From NCBI GenBank assembly GCA_003971905.1, contig RSEE01000103.1:159478-223477 (forward strand): DNA of 64,000 nt, given 5' to 3'. The translations under genes were made by a program, and so were the position numbers. The DNA comes from Moniliella sp. 'wahieum' (taxonomy: Eukaryota; Basidiomycota; Moniliellomycetes; Moniliellales; Moniliellaceae). The notes below the pieces were generated by a model that did not search any database, was not told where the DNA came from, and saw only the letters and a program-made list of their open reading frames with translations. Positions 44,646 to 56,100 of the stretch are shown here, in pieces (position 1 is the first letter of the stretch; each line of letters starts with the position of its first letter).

Positions 44646-45574
44646 TGATCGATCTGAGATCTGATCGGATCTCCGTCGAGATGCATCGACCGCCGTGAAC
44701 ACATCGTCGGCGTCACGCGTCATCGATCATCGATTCTCAGCGTCACCGGGGCTTCAGCGACATGCGATGCATCTTCTGCGGTTGACATACTCTTCCACAA
44801 CTGGTGGCTGGACTACGGGAGCTGTGGACTGTCACATATGTCACAAGTCGTAACAACCGAAAAACTCCGCCAAATTACAGCAACTGCTAGCTGTTAAAGT
44901 TGTGCGACTTCCCAATAGTAGCGTGAGGTTGTGGCCTGTACCTGCAGTACCTATTTGTGGCAGTGACAGGCGAGCAAGGCAGGGAAGAGGTGGTGAGGAT
45001 GCAATCAGGGGGAAGGCAGTCTGGAGTCGCAACAGGAAGGGCGGAACAGAGGCGGAACGGGGCCGCCTCGGACACTTTACGGGGCTTTTTCTCTGTCGAT
45101 CTTCGGCCAGTACCCAGTCAAGCTAGTCACATGTCACAGGCGGAGCCTACCGGGACGCTTTTGGCCGTCCTCGAAACCACGGCGTCACCGGGTCACCACC
45201 ACAGTCATATAATAGAGTGACATGTGTGAGTTGCCAATCACCTAGTCACCCGTCGGTTGCCGCAATTATTGGTGCTTCCTGGTTACCGGTTACCGGATAC
45301 GTCGTGCACCGCGGAAAGAACTTTCATGAACGTGGGCACCCGGGGCAACCTCATACCACTCTGCCACTACTACGCCCACTCGCTTTGCCGCCGGGAGTAA
45401 CCTGGGGTATCCTTGATCAATATCACTCTCCTTCCTCCCATCACGGTGTGCGTTCCTCGGTTGGTTTCTGTGGGGCTTGCCCGTCCCGCCTTGTGCTGCG
45501 CTCCTCTCGACAGTAGGGGAGGTGGTGAGCGGACACGGGGGTAGCGGTGCCGGTGACGCGGTGACGCTTCCAGC

Positions 45575-45615
45575 TTGGAAGCCTAGAAGCTTGGAAGCTT
45601 GAAGCTTGAAGCTGG
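45575..45615. repeat. gcttgaagctt-type short repeat tract
   Basis: Overlapping words of the type agcttggaagc / agcttgaagc occur five times in 40 bp. Related words appear at about 31985-32010 and 60205-60222. Confidence 0.6.
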
Positions 45616-46558
45616 TAAGGGCTACGCGCTATTACGGGCGCTACAGGCTACAGGCCACCTAGTTCCTAGTCACATGTCACATGTCACAGTCTTTTTCGTG
45701 AGTGCGTATACCCAGTCCCGCGTGACGCGTGACGCGCGTGACGTCGGCCAAACGAAACGCAGGAGATCATCGATCACCGATTGCAATCCGCGATACAAGG
45801 CACTGCGTCTCAGTTCAGGTGGTGGAGTACGCTGACGTTGAGTAATCAGAGTGCTCAACTGGGTGTACTGAGTAACGTTGAACGTTGAGGGAGTACTGAG
45901 TACCTGCGCAGTCGATATGGTTGGAGGTTGGAGGTGGAACGCTGCCGCTCTGACGGGTGGTGGAGGGCAGGGGGTGCTGAGGCGCTGAGTACGCTGAGTG
46001 CTGGGTGTGTCGCAGTGTGACAGACAGGTGACGGTGCCTGCTGTGCCGTGATGCCGCGGAGGTGCCGACGGAGGACGGATGGATGACGTCGTACCCTCTG
46101 ATGGTGCCGGACGGGCGCAGAGGCGTGGCGCGTGGGGGCAGTGCCGTGTCGTCTGGGGACGACGCGTGCCGTGCGGACACGCCCGGGTCGAGTACTTTTG
46201 AGTCAATAGCCCTCTCGATTCCAGGGATTGCCGGCCAAGCGCAGTCGCTGGTCGCGGAGGGCGACAGACGCAGCACTTGGTCTGCCCACCCGCCTGGCCA
46301 CGCACTGGCTCAGCACACTCAGTACGCAGTGCCTCGTGCGCCCCTCAGCGTTTCGCACTTGTTAGTTGGTAGCACAGCAGGGCGCGCGCACAGTCTGCCA
46401 GCCCGGCCATGGAGGTAAACTTATTCCCAGCACATCCCGCCCGTCCCGCCGCCTCGCCTGTGCCTCGTTCGGCCACTTAAACCCCTCCCGCCCACGCTCC
46501 GACCCACACCCTTCCGCCTTCACCTTTTTGTCCTGCAGCGCCTTCCTGTCCCCCTGCC

Positions 46559-48717
46559 ATGAAGACAACGCTCTTCGCCAGCGCCCTCGTGGCTGCCGCC
46601 ACGGCCCCCCTGGCCCACGCCGTCTCTCTCCCGATGGCCTCACTCTCGACCAGCGCGCCGAGGTCCAGAATGCGACCGTCGAGCAGATCGCCCGCGCCAT
46701 TGTTGCCTCCGACATCATGCTCGGCAAGCGCACGGACCCCACGGGCTCCTACGCCCCCACGTACATCCCCTGCCCGCAGATCAACACCACCGGCGCCAAC
46801 TACATGGCTTTGTGCGTAACGCCAGTGACTTTGCCCTCAATCCTGCTGAGGCGACCTACATCCGCAACCACCGTCAAGCCCGCCAGGCCGACTGGACCGC
46901 CTGGCTCAAGCAGGCCCAGGTTGGCCTCGATTCGCTCGTGCCCGGTGGTTTGACAACTACACCTCGGACCTGAGTCGCATTCCCCGGATTGGGATTTCTT
47001 CGTCGGGCGGTGGGTACCGTGCGATGCTCAATGGGGCCGGTGTGTTCGCCGGTTTCGACGGTCGCAACCAAACCGCCACTGCAATTGGCACCGGTGGACT
47101 GCTGCAGTTGGCCGATACCTTGTCGGCCTGAGTGGCGGCAGCTGGCTCACGGGCTCGGTCGCCATCAACAATTACCCTACTACCCAGCACTCCACGACGA
47201 GGTGTGGAACTTGGACAGCAACCTTGTTGTCCCCTCGGACGGCAAGGTCAGCTTCTACTCGGGCTTGATCAGCGATGTGGAGGACAAGAAGGACTTTGTC
47301 GGGAACGGCAAATGGACCGGCATCACTGACTACTGGCGCGCGCCTTGGCTCACCATCTGATCAATGACATGTACCCTTCCCATGGTGTGGCTACCACCTG
47401 GAGCGATGTGCGCAACGTATCCAACTTCCGGAACTTTTCGTACCCGTACCCCATCATTGTTGCCGACGAGCGGGGGTACGTTTTGCCTCCTTTTTTTAGA
47501 GTATCCAGATGGGTTGGATCCGAATGGAAACTGACTGTTTGACGGCGACCAAGCCTGGGCAGAAGACCACCCTCAGCGGCTCGCCATCTGGGGTTCACCC
47601 CGTACGAGTACGGCACCTGGGAGCGCAGGATCAGGGCGTTTGTGGACATTGACTGGCCGGCACAGAGTTTGTGAATGGCCAGCCCTCCAACACGTCCAGT
47701 GCGTGACGGGCTGGACGAATGCAGCGTGGACGATGGGCACGTCCACACCTTGTTCAATGGTGCGTTGATTGAACTAACGGAGGCCCAGGGGGGATTGATC
47801 AAGAAGGCCATCGAAGCTGTGCTGAAAGACATTGGTGAAGATGGCAACGACATCTCCATCATCCCCAACGCATTTGGAGGCCCGACCCCACCATGTCGTC
47901 AATTGCGACGAGCAACAACGTGACCCATGTCGATGGTGGCGAAGATGGACAAAACGTGCGATCTGGCCTTTGGTGAACCCGGGACGGCAACTGGACTTTG
48001 TCTTGCTGAGGACTCGTCGGCCGACATCAACTCCTGGCCCAACGGCACCAGTATTTGGACCACAGGTCGCGGTTCAACAACTCGAACGACTTTCGGACTA
48101 TGCTTTCCCCTACATCCCTCCCATGGAGACCTTTGTCAACCGTGGCCTCAACACTCGTCCGACCTTCTTGGGCCTGGCTCGCGGATCACCACCAGAACAC
48201 CTCCTTCAACGGCCAGCCGTCGCCGATTGTTGCGTACCTGCCTTCCTACCCTTACAGTGGCTTTGGCAATACTTCCACATTCAAGCTGTCATACTCCATC
48301 AGAGAGCCCAGACTGTGATGGACAATGCATTCAACGTGGCGACGATGGGCAACGCTACATGGGCGACTTGAACTGGCCTACGTGCCTTGCGTGCGGCATG
48401 CTTACCCGCTCCTTTGAGCGTTCCAACACGCCCATCCCGGACAAGTGCAACACGTGCCTCAACCTCTTCTGCTGGGACGGTGTGGAAGACAACACGGTCA
48501 AAACGGCCGACTACTCACCCGCGATTGGCGTGCCCATGTTTATCACTTCGCAGGCAAGACGCTCACAGAACCTCCAACGACGGGTGGCAATGGTTCGGAT
48601 AACGCCACAGCGGCCGCTCATCATCATCACAGCCGGGCCTCGATCACGCTGCCCGCCTCCTCCAAGGCCTCGGTCGCACTGGCTCTCACAGCAGTGTTCG
48701 TTGCTTCCATGCTCTGA
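46559..48717 (+). CDS. PLB1: Phospholipase B / lysophospholipase, GPI-anchored
   Basis: Secreted or wall-bound enzyme that removes fatty acids from phospholipids. The ATG at 46559 starts a signal peptide (MKTTLFASALVAAATAPLAH). Family hallmarks follow: SYAPTYIPCPQINTTGANYM-like N-terminus, IGISSSGGGYRAMLNGAGVF near 46990-47050 and the nucleophile motif GLSGGSWLTGS near 47127-47160. Then come ISDYW-like TDYWARALAHHLIND and FRNFSYPYPIIVADER. A Cys-rich C-terminal part reads NTCLNLFCWDG. The protein ends in a Ser/Ala stretch plus hydrophobic tail (VALALTAVFVASML), a likely GPI signal. Several indels break it, and a small intron near 47477-47500 is likely. The PLB family call is firm; the paralogue number is nominal. 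Confidence 0.88.
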
Positions 48718-50459
48718 TTTCTTTTCTTCCCTCATCCCCCCTCCCTTTCGCCCCCATGCGCCCTTTACTTCATCCTCTCTCATCCTTCATTGTCCTCATC
48801 TCTTACTCTCGTGGGGGATCTCGGCGTGTTGTGCCGCACGTCAAGGACGAACATCCTAGGTTCGTTGCTACTTATGGATTGTACACCTCCATCATATTTG
48901 GTACCCTCTACCTTATCTATGTCTGGACTTTGACATCATTGACTGATGGGGCGAAAAAGGGGCTGTTTCTAGATCAACTAAAGTATATGTAGCTTCATAG
49001 ATGTTGTGGCCAACTCCTTCCTGGGCTCCAACGTGAGAGCTCATCGGCTCACGTTACTTCACCAACTTCGTCGTCATCGTCCGCTGTTCACGCGTTCACC
49101 GTCACTAGTAGTAATGAGGTGGTAGAGAGCGTCGTCGCATCCCATAATGGTACTTCCGAACCAAAGAAACAGCGTAGGCAAGGAGGGTGCCACAGTCTCC
49201 ACGTTTTTTGACCACTGGTCTTGCCGCCGCATTGGGCCCATATAACCCCCTTTCCCTGCAGATCGAACTGTAGTTGGTCAAATAACTTCAAGATAGGATG
49301 ATTCCCAGTGTTAGGGGACCAGCTTGATCAGACCTTCACTCATGGTCCCGCTGGTATCACATGGAGAGGGTACGGGCGAGCTGCACGACCTGTTCCTTCT
49401 TTTTTTTTCGCCATGTTTGCCACACGGCTATGGTGGGAGCATCGAATTCCAGTGGGTGCCGGCCCCAGCACAGAGAGAATGTGGACATGAAATGGTTCTT
49501 CTGTTGAAGGAGGAGAATGGATGGTGTGGTGCTGAGAAGAGGTAAGGAGGACATGAGTAGAGCAGCGCCTTATATAGCCGAGGGTACCAGGGCGCAGAGG
49601 GGGCGTCGGGCGGATGCGCGTTCAACATTCAACTGGGTGCCCATTGAAGCGGGCGACAACCGGGCTAGCGCCAGTCGCTTTGAATGGGTCAGTTGGCATC
49701 TCTACTTTCCATATCGGAGGGTGCAAAGAAAAGTGCCAACAACCCTACTGCTCCCCGGCCTGCACGTGACGGGTGGGGGGGGGCTGGCTACGCCAATGAT
49801 CGGGCATTGACAAGAGTCGCGTCGACGCATCCCTCCACTACCTTAAAAGGGGAGCGGTGGTGCAAAGAGCAGAGTGGATCAGTGGGGTACAATCTCTTAG
49901 ATGAAGGACGACTCACGGTCGTTTCGGCTATTTGCTGGATCCGAGCCGAGGAGAAACCTTTGGGCGTGAAGCCGAGGCGGCTGCACGTTTGGCAAGGCTG
50001 CGTATGCGCCGGCTTGGGGTTAGTAACGTGTCTGAAGCCTCCGACGGGGCTTAGGGACAGGTAGATGCAGTGGAGGACAAACACAGCCAGGCTGAAGCTG
50101 GGCAGGGGCGGCCTGTCGACGTAGCTGTGATAGGAACCCGGGCGATATGCTGTGGTAGCGGGGGAATCGACGCGGCTGAAGGAAGTCTCGCGCCACCGGG
50201 CGGATGGAAAGCTGGAGGACGAGGTTGGATGATGAAAATGAGGCAGCTAAGTGGAGACGATAGGTTGCCTGCATTACTCAATCAGTTGGCCGTGTAAACA
50301 GTCAGGAGTTGGACAAGAAAGGCCGGAAGGGACCAGAATGGAAGGTGGGATAAAGTATCCCACTGATAGAGGATGCTGACTGTTGGTTGAGACCCTTTTT
50401 GGTAACCCCCTTCTGTATAAGCCCCATCGCACTGGCATAGATGTTGACAGAGCGAAACA
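48718..50459. other. Gene-poor intergenic DNA
   Basis: Short frames only (the longest about 125 codons), none with a recognisable motif. The composition is more AT-rich than in genes. A 78-codon frame right after the phospholipase (48756-48992) has a hydrophobic stretch but overlaps its 3' flank and is not supported. Confidence 0.4.
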
Positions 50460-50725
50460 GACGAAGCTGCTACAGAGTGCGACTTGGGAGCACTCGCGAT
50501 CCTATGGATGAGGCTGCAAAGCAGCCTTCAGACAGGCATGAAGGCAAAGGGGTAAGCCACAAGTCTCAAGCAACATCTGAAGGAAAGGAGACAGAGTGAG
50601 AGAAGGGATGGAGCGAGCAGGGCGCGCGCGCCTTGCGAGCGGAACCCTTTCGACCGGTTAAGCGAGAGCGTCACCGATCCATTGAGGGGTGCAGGGGAAG
50701 CCTATAGCACTACCCCCCCAACAGA
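50460..50725 (-). repeat. Dispersed repeat family, long copy
   Basis: Read on the minus strand, it aligns end to end with the copy at 44375-44645. Shared blocks include gtagtgctataggctt, ctcaatggatcggtgacgct, a hairpin around gaaagggttccgctcgc, tgtctgaaggctgctttgca and ataggatcgc followed by gtgctcccaagtcgcactct. Differences are mostly substitutions, so the copies are old or fast-evolving. Confidence 0.8.
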
Positions 50726-51794
50726 AGCAAGCGGAGGCTGCGAAGGCACTAATAATGTCATCCGATAGCACTTCCTCGTAACATGATGTAAACACCTGGG
50801 CTGAGCGCTGACTATCTTCAGTCGATCTAAAGTGAGCTCTCAGTACTCAGTGCCGGCAAGTTTGACCGATTTGACGGGCTGTTAGCAGCAGGTCCGATGC
50901 GCAGGCAGCCATGGACCGCTAAACCCTGTGGGTCAGGCGCTCAGATTGAGCTCTGGGCGAGACGACGGCCGAGGTGTGAGGTTTGTGAGGCTAACCTCTG
51001 AGGGAAGTGTTAAGTCGTTTTGCTAATCGCGCCACAGTGCAGGTACACTTTTGGTTTTCAATCTGAAATTGCAGGTGAGATCTGAGAGAGGGACACTGTC
51101 CCCAGCGCATGCCAACGGCAGTAGATCGCTCTTCACCGGACGACCGCCGAGAGCAATTAAGAGCAAGTCAGCAAAGCGACCATCATCTGCATCATCGCAT
51201 CCAAGCGAGCGAGACGCCGACAGGCGCTGCTGCTTGCAACACTGACGAGACGTTGATCGTCTTTCACTGCACTGCCCTTCGAGCAAAACAGCGACATGGG
51301 GCGGCGAGCTGCCTCATCATCGACGTCATCCATCGCGCGTGTGTCGTCTCTGCCCCTTCTCCTTGGCTGTGGCCGCAGCGCGTGTCAGCACGTCGGCACT
51401 GGTCAAGTCTGCACCAGCAGAAGGCACCAGCCTGCTGTCCGCGGGTGCGCATCCCCACCCACCACAACCTTCTCGTAGAGAAGCGCTAACCTCTCGTAGA
51501 GGGGCGCGGTCCCCAGCTCGCTCGCGAGTGGGCAAGGCGCATGTCCATGGAATTTCCTCTGCGCCCGTCCGCCCGCATCAACCCGTGACCGAAAAACTCT
51601 CCCTCTTCACCCGCATGGTGCCCCTTGGCCCACCTGCGCCGAACTGCAAGTTGGCTCTGCTATAAACCGGGTCCTGCCTTGGGGCCATAGCCCTTTACCC
51701 CCCCTCTCTCACCGTCTCTTTGTTCTCCCTCTTACCACCACCTTCACACGATCGTTGCAGTCTGATCCCCCGCGGTCACAGTATTTCATCAGTC
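50726..51794. other. Intergenic region upstream of the GPI-anchored protein gene
   Basis: No gene recognised. A pair of ctctcgtagag words lies at 51469-51500. The segment from 51690 to 51794 is CT-rich and looks like a fungal leader for the next gene. Confidence 0.4.
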
Positions 51795-52506
51795 ATGCAG
51801 CTCTCCGCCCTCTTTACTTTCCTCGCGGCTACAGGTGTCGCTGTGGCCCAGCAGCGCTTCAGTATCAACACGCCCACGACGAGTGTGATCGCGGTACGCA
51901 TCCATTTCCCCTCCTAGGCGCTGTTTACCCAGCAATGACTTCCAAAAGAGTTGTCTAACCATATCATTCTGCAGTGCGTGCCCCTTAAGGTTAATTGGTC
52001 GGGCGGGCAGGCCCTACTCACTGGTTGTCCACACCTACAGTGGTAGCCCTGGCCCTGTAATCGACACCATTCCCAACCTGTCCGGCACTTCGTACACGTA
52101 CCATGTCAAGTCCTCTGCGGCCAACCAGCAGCTCGAATTCCAGCTCACGACTCGACCGGTGCCACGGCTCAGTCGGGCGCTACACCCAAGGTGTCGAGCA
52201 ACCCCTCGTGGTACGTTTCCCTGCTCTCTTTTTCCCTCTGCATCGGCCTCTTTTTCAATCATACCCTTCTGACCCATCGTCATTTGTTCAACAAGCTCGG
52301 GCAGCGGTTCGGGCGGCGGTGGCGGTCGGGTTCAGCCTCATCAGGTTCTGGACCTTCCTCTCGGCTGCGGCGTCGAGTGCGGGGAGCAAACCGTCCGGTT
52401 CTTCCGCCCCGAGCTCGTCCAAGTCCAATCCTCGGCCTCGGGCCCGCTCCGTGCCTCGGCGGCACTGGCTGGGATGGTGGGAGTGGCTGCTGCGGCACTG
52501 CTCTAA
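51795..52506 (+). CDS. GPI-anchored Kre9/Knh1-like cell-wall protein
   Basis: Small secreted Ser/Thr-rich protein of a family common in basidiomycetes. Signal peptide MQLSALFTFLAATGVAVAQQ, then FSINTPTTSVIA. A GT-AG intron (51894-51974) joins this in phase to CVPLKVNWSGGQAPYSLVV. The compact Ig-like domain continues with VIDTIPNLSGTSYTYHV and LEFQLTDSTGATAQSGA. A second intron (about 52211-52295) leads to a Ser/Gly-rich linker. The protein ends SSASGPLRASAALAGMVGVA then AAALL, a typical GPI-anchor signal, with the stop at 52504. At least two indels are present (near 52010 and 52150). Likely a wall or surface structural protein; exact role unknown. Confidence 0.75.
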
Positions 52507-53117
52507 TATCTCCCCTCTCTTACGTCCTGTAGCCGCCCTTGCGATGCGTTCCTACGGGTCTCCTCCCGTATGCCTTTTGTAGGTTCTTTCCACAGGCGGG
52601 CTGGGCCAAGTCAACGGGGCCCCATCTTAATCCCTGTTCCTTCGCCTTCCTAGTTTGTTTCGGTCCCTACCGCGCGTGGGCTGCGCACACTCTCATACGA
52701 TATAGCAGCGGCCACCCACCTACCCATCTATACTACTTTCCTGATTTTGCTCTCCGGATTGCCAACCTCTTTTCTTTGCCTTCGGGCCTCTTCAAAGTAC
52801 CTACCTGTTGTTGCTTTTGTCTCATCGATCGTACCCTCATCCCTTTGCCGCTTTTGTGTGTTTTCATCCTTTTTTTCCCTTTCCATATGTGCTCGCTCTA
52901 TATATACTAGCCACGTAGTCGGCTGACAGGCTCTATCCGGCCCCATGACGGATAGAAAACCACCACACCGGCGTCATGGTCCTCGTAGGCAAATCAGGTA
53001 AATCTTCTCATTGCTCTCCGCCGATCCTGTTCCCCTTCCCCTACCAGCGCATCCTTTGCTCCCCTTGGTACTTGATCTAATTCGTATCGCCCGTCCCTTA
53101 CACCGGCGCTACCAATA
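52507..53117. other. Intergenic region
   Basis: CT-rich and pyrimidine-rich DNA with no supported gene. An ATG followed by a GTAAAT donor at about 52976-53005 could be an upstream exon of NPR3, but nothing confirms it. Confidence 0.35.
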
Positions 53118-56100
53118 ATGGCGAAGCGTTTATTCGCCTTGCCGCACGGTTGGATCTACGGTGTTGATACGTCGATCAAGGTGATTGAAATGTTCACGCC
53201 AGCCCAGGCGCCCATCACGAGACGCAGCAACGCCGAGCAAGGCGTGGACAACCACTGGAATCGCGCGATGGCCATCGCGGACGCCGGCGTGACGCCCGCG
53301 GATATGCTCGGGCCAGCCCCAGCGCCACATGTGGTGCCGCGGGCAGCTCGAACGCAGTCGTGCCTGCTTGCTGTCCTGCTGGTCGCCGCCTCGGCCGACG
53401 AGGGCTCGCCGCAGATCGTCTTTCGCTGGCCGCGTCGGCCAGCGGTGCGCAAACGTCACTCGCGTGTCAAGTACTACACCCAGCAGGAGCATCCGCCCCA
53501 CCACCATCGCCACCACCACCACAATCAACCACAAGACTCTGATCACAACGCCACGCGCCCCTGCCCCCCAGGACCCAGCCCTGCCCGCCGTCCCCCCACG
53601 TCGAGCGGCGGCTATGCCTCTGTTGCCGCCGTCGCTGCCGCGTCATCTGGAATCGTCTCCCCCGGCACAGCTGCTGCCACTACCACTTCTCCGACTGCGC
53701 TGGCGAATAGCCGCGGTCGTGCTCCGACTGTGAGCACGGTGCGCGATCGCGCCGATGCTGTGCGGGGATTGCGGTACGAGGACCCAGTCACCACAGGCGC
53801 CACCCTTGCGTCGTAGGGGTGATTCGAACCATGCCCACGCCTCCTCTTCGATCCGGGGCGGTACGGAAAAGGGTTTCATCGGCTACGTCTGGCAGTGGCA
53901 TCGGCGCTCAGTATTCCGATCCTGTCGGCATGCCCTATTCCCAAGCCCCGCCGCCCGCAGACCCCTCGGATGTGTTTAGTGAAGATCACGAGGACTATTC
54001 CGGATACTCCACCTCCTCCTCTGACTCCAGTCCTCTTCCCGCACCCAGTCGACCGACAGTGACGTGCCCATGGACGCTGCCGCCGCATGACCGCCGTGGC
54101 TCGGACCAGTCCGGCTCGGTGTCGAATCCAGGCGCACGGATGGGGGCGAGTTGGACCAGCCCTGCTCCAGGGTTAAAGGAGGATCTGCGTCCCGACTCGC
54201 AATCGCCGGGTCCGGGTACGATGAGGCGTCCCTGACCAAATCCTATAACCGCTACCTTGGCTTTGACACGACCTATCTTGCCAGCATGCTCAACCCTCGC
54301 GAGTTGAGCGACCGCAAGTTTGAACTGATTGTGGACGACCTGGCCTTTGTTGGCCACCCAGTCTCGCTTTCACCTGGAACGACCGCGACTGGTACGGGGC
54401 AACCGATGGCGCGCAACTCGACCGATTACTTGGCTGCCGACACGGCTCCTCTCCCTGTTGATCCCGGCTGGGACGCCGCTGACATGGGACAGACACCAAG
54501 TTCTCGCTCGCACTCTTTTTCTTCCTCTGGTTCGCCGCTCCCGTTCGGCACGGAGAAGGAAGAGCCTGCTCGGGGAGTGGACTGCAGTTTTTTCCATTTT
54601 GTTCTCGTTTTGGACGGCCAGACCCGTCGTGGGACATGCCGTTTATGGATGCCAACTTGGCCATGCAGTTTTTTATACTAAGTTGTCTTTAAGATGACCG
54701 CCGCCCTCTATGCCGAGCAGGAACGAGTCAACTTTGTTGGCACCGAAGTCCACCGGCTTGTGGTGCTCAAGGAGAAGTGCATGCGCCTCGGCTTTTCCCT
54801 AAAGCAATTCCAAAACCAAGCCTTGGCCACCTCCTCTTTGGCCCGCAGCCTTCGGAACGTGTTCACCAAGATCTCGGCCGGCGAAGACTGTGGTGGTCAT
54901 CAACATCGCATCGAGGCTCATCTGCAGTTGCCTCCCATCCTGCGACTGGGACCAGTGCTGCACAAGGTGCAGGATGTGGTGACCGACTTGGACCCGAACG
55001 ATCCCGAGTGGCTCAAGGGCTCGGATTCGCTGGTTTGGGGGATGGGAGAGATACATTTGAAGCGATGATGCAGCTCGTCCCGAGGAGCTCATGTACGAGG
55101 AGTGGACGCGGACCATTGGGCCGTACCTGCTGCCATGGAAGACTCTGCTGATGATGGACGACTCGCTTTCAAATTCCCGACATCCTTTCGCCCACGGCCG
55201 ACTGGGCGGAAGATGGTGCTCACCCCCGCTCCGACACGTGGACACGTGGACTGGCTTCGACGTCCCTGTCCATGGCCCGCACTCGCCCCAGCTCTCCCGA
55301 CCCCAAGCGGCCGAAATGTGGGCAGAGGCCGTCGGCATGGAACCATGGGCCGAGCAGTTTATCCGACTGCTGCGCCCTACGCCCGAGGGCATCCCCACGT
55401 ACGTACCCGCTCCCGCCGTGTTCCTTGTGCGATGTGAAATTAAAACTGCGCCAGCTTTGCCGAGCTGCAAGACCTGCTCGGCTGGAGCCAATGCGAGGAC
55501 ATTTACCCCATGGTGCGCCCACCTGATCTACTACCGCGAGGCCAAGGTGGTGGATGTTCCGCGGATCAAGAACATCTACATGGTCTCCCCGCTGCTAGAC
55601 CCGGTTGAGTGCGTCCCCCCCCCCCCCCCCTCCCCTTCCCTCTTCCGTCCGGACCCCGTCTGACTCCCCGCCTGCTTGCCAGTCTGCCCACCTACGCGTC
55701 GGCGTGGGCACGGGACATGCCCCAGTTCTCCCCCTTTCCCGCTTTCCTGCCGACTGTCAGCTTCGACTCAGGCGTTCAGCAAGCCCCCGACTTTATGCTA
55801 CGGGGCAAGGCGCATGCTGTGGCCAAGGCACTCCACATTCGTCATGGAGGCAACCTAGGCGCGATCGTCAAAGCCCTTGCCTTCCGTGCGCTGATTTGGC
55901 TCTTGCGTGCCGACGTGATCGTCCAGTTGCACGTCGCCTCCGCATCCAGATCCGCCCCGAAATCAAGGCGGCTTGGCGGGCCAGCAAAACAGAGTTCGCG
56001 TGCTCGCGCCGAGGCCCGAGCCCGCGCCCATCCCAGCGCTTCCACCTCCTCTGGCCCTGCCTCCTCGGCAATGGGTGTGCCTCTTCCTGATCCGGTCGAG

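Larger units (their letters stand above)
43884..46558. other. Long intergenic region with dispersed repeats
   Basis: No gene was recognised over about 2.7 kb. It contains two copies of the dispersed repeat family (44165 and 44375). Clusters of gtcac / tcacatgtcac / gtgacgc words are at about 45115-45250 and 45660-45740, and an aagcttgaagctt-type tract is at 45575-45615. A GGTTACCGGTTACCGG word is at 45281-45296. The last about 100 bases before 46559 are CT/CC-rich and look like the phospholipase leader. Confidence 0.5.

Noticed and set aside
48756-48992. 78-codon hydrophobic ORF after the phospholipase gene
   Set aside because: Lies in the 3' flank, has AT-rich codon use unlike the genes here, and shows no motif.
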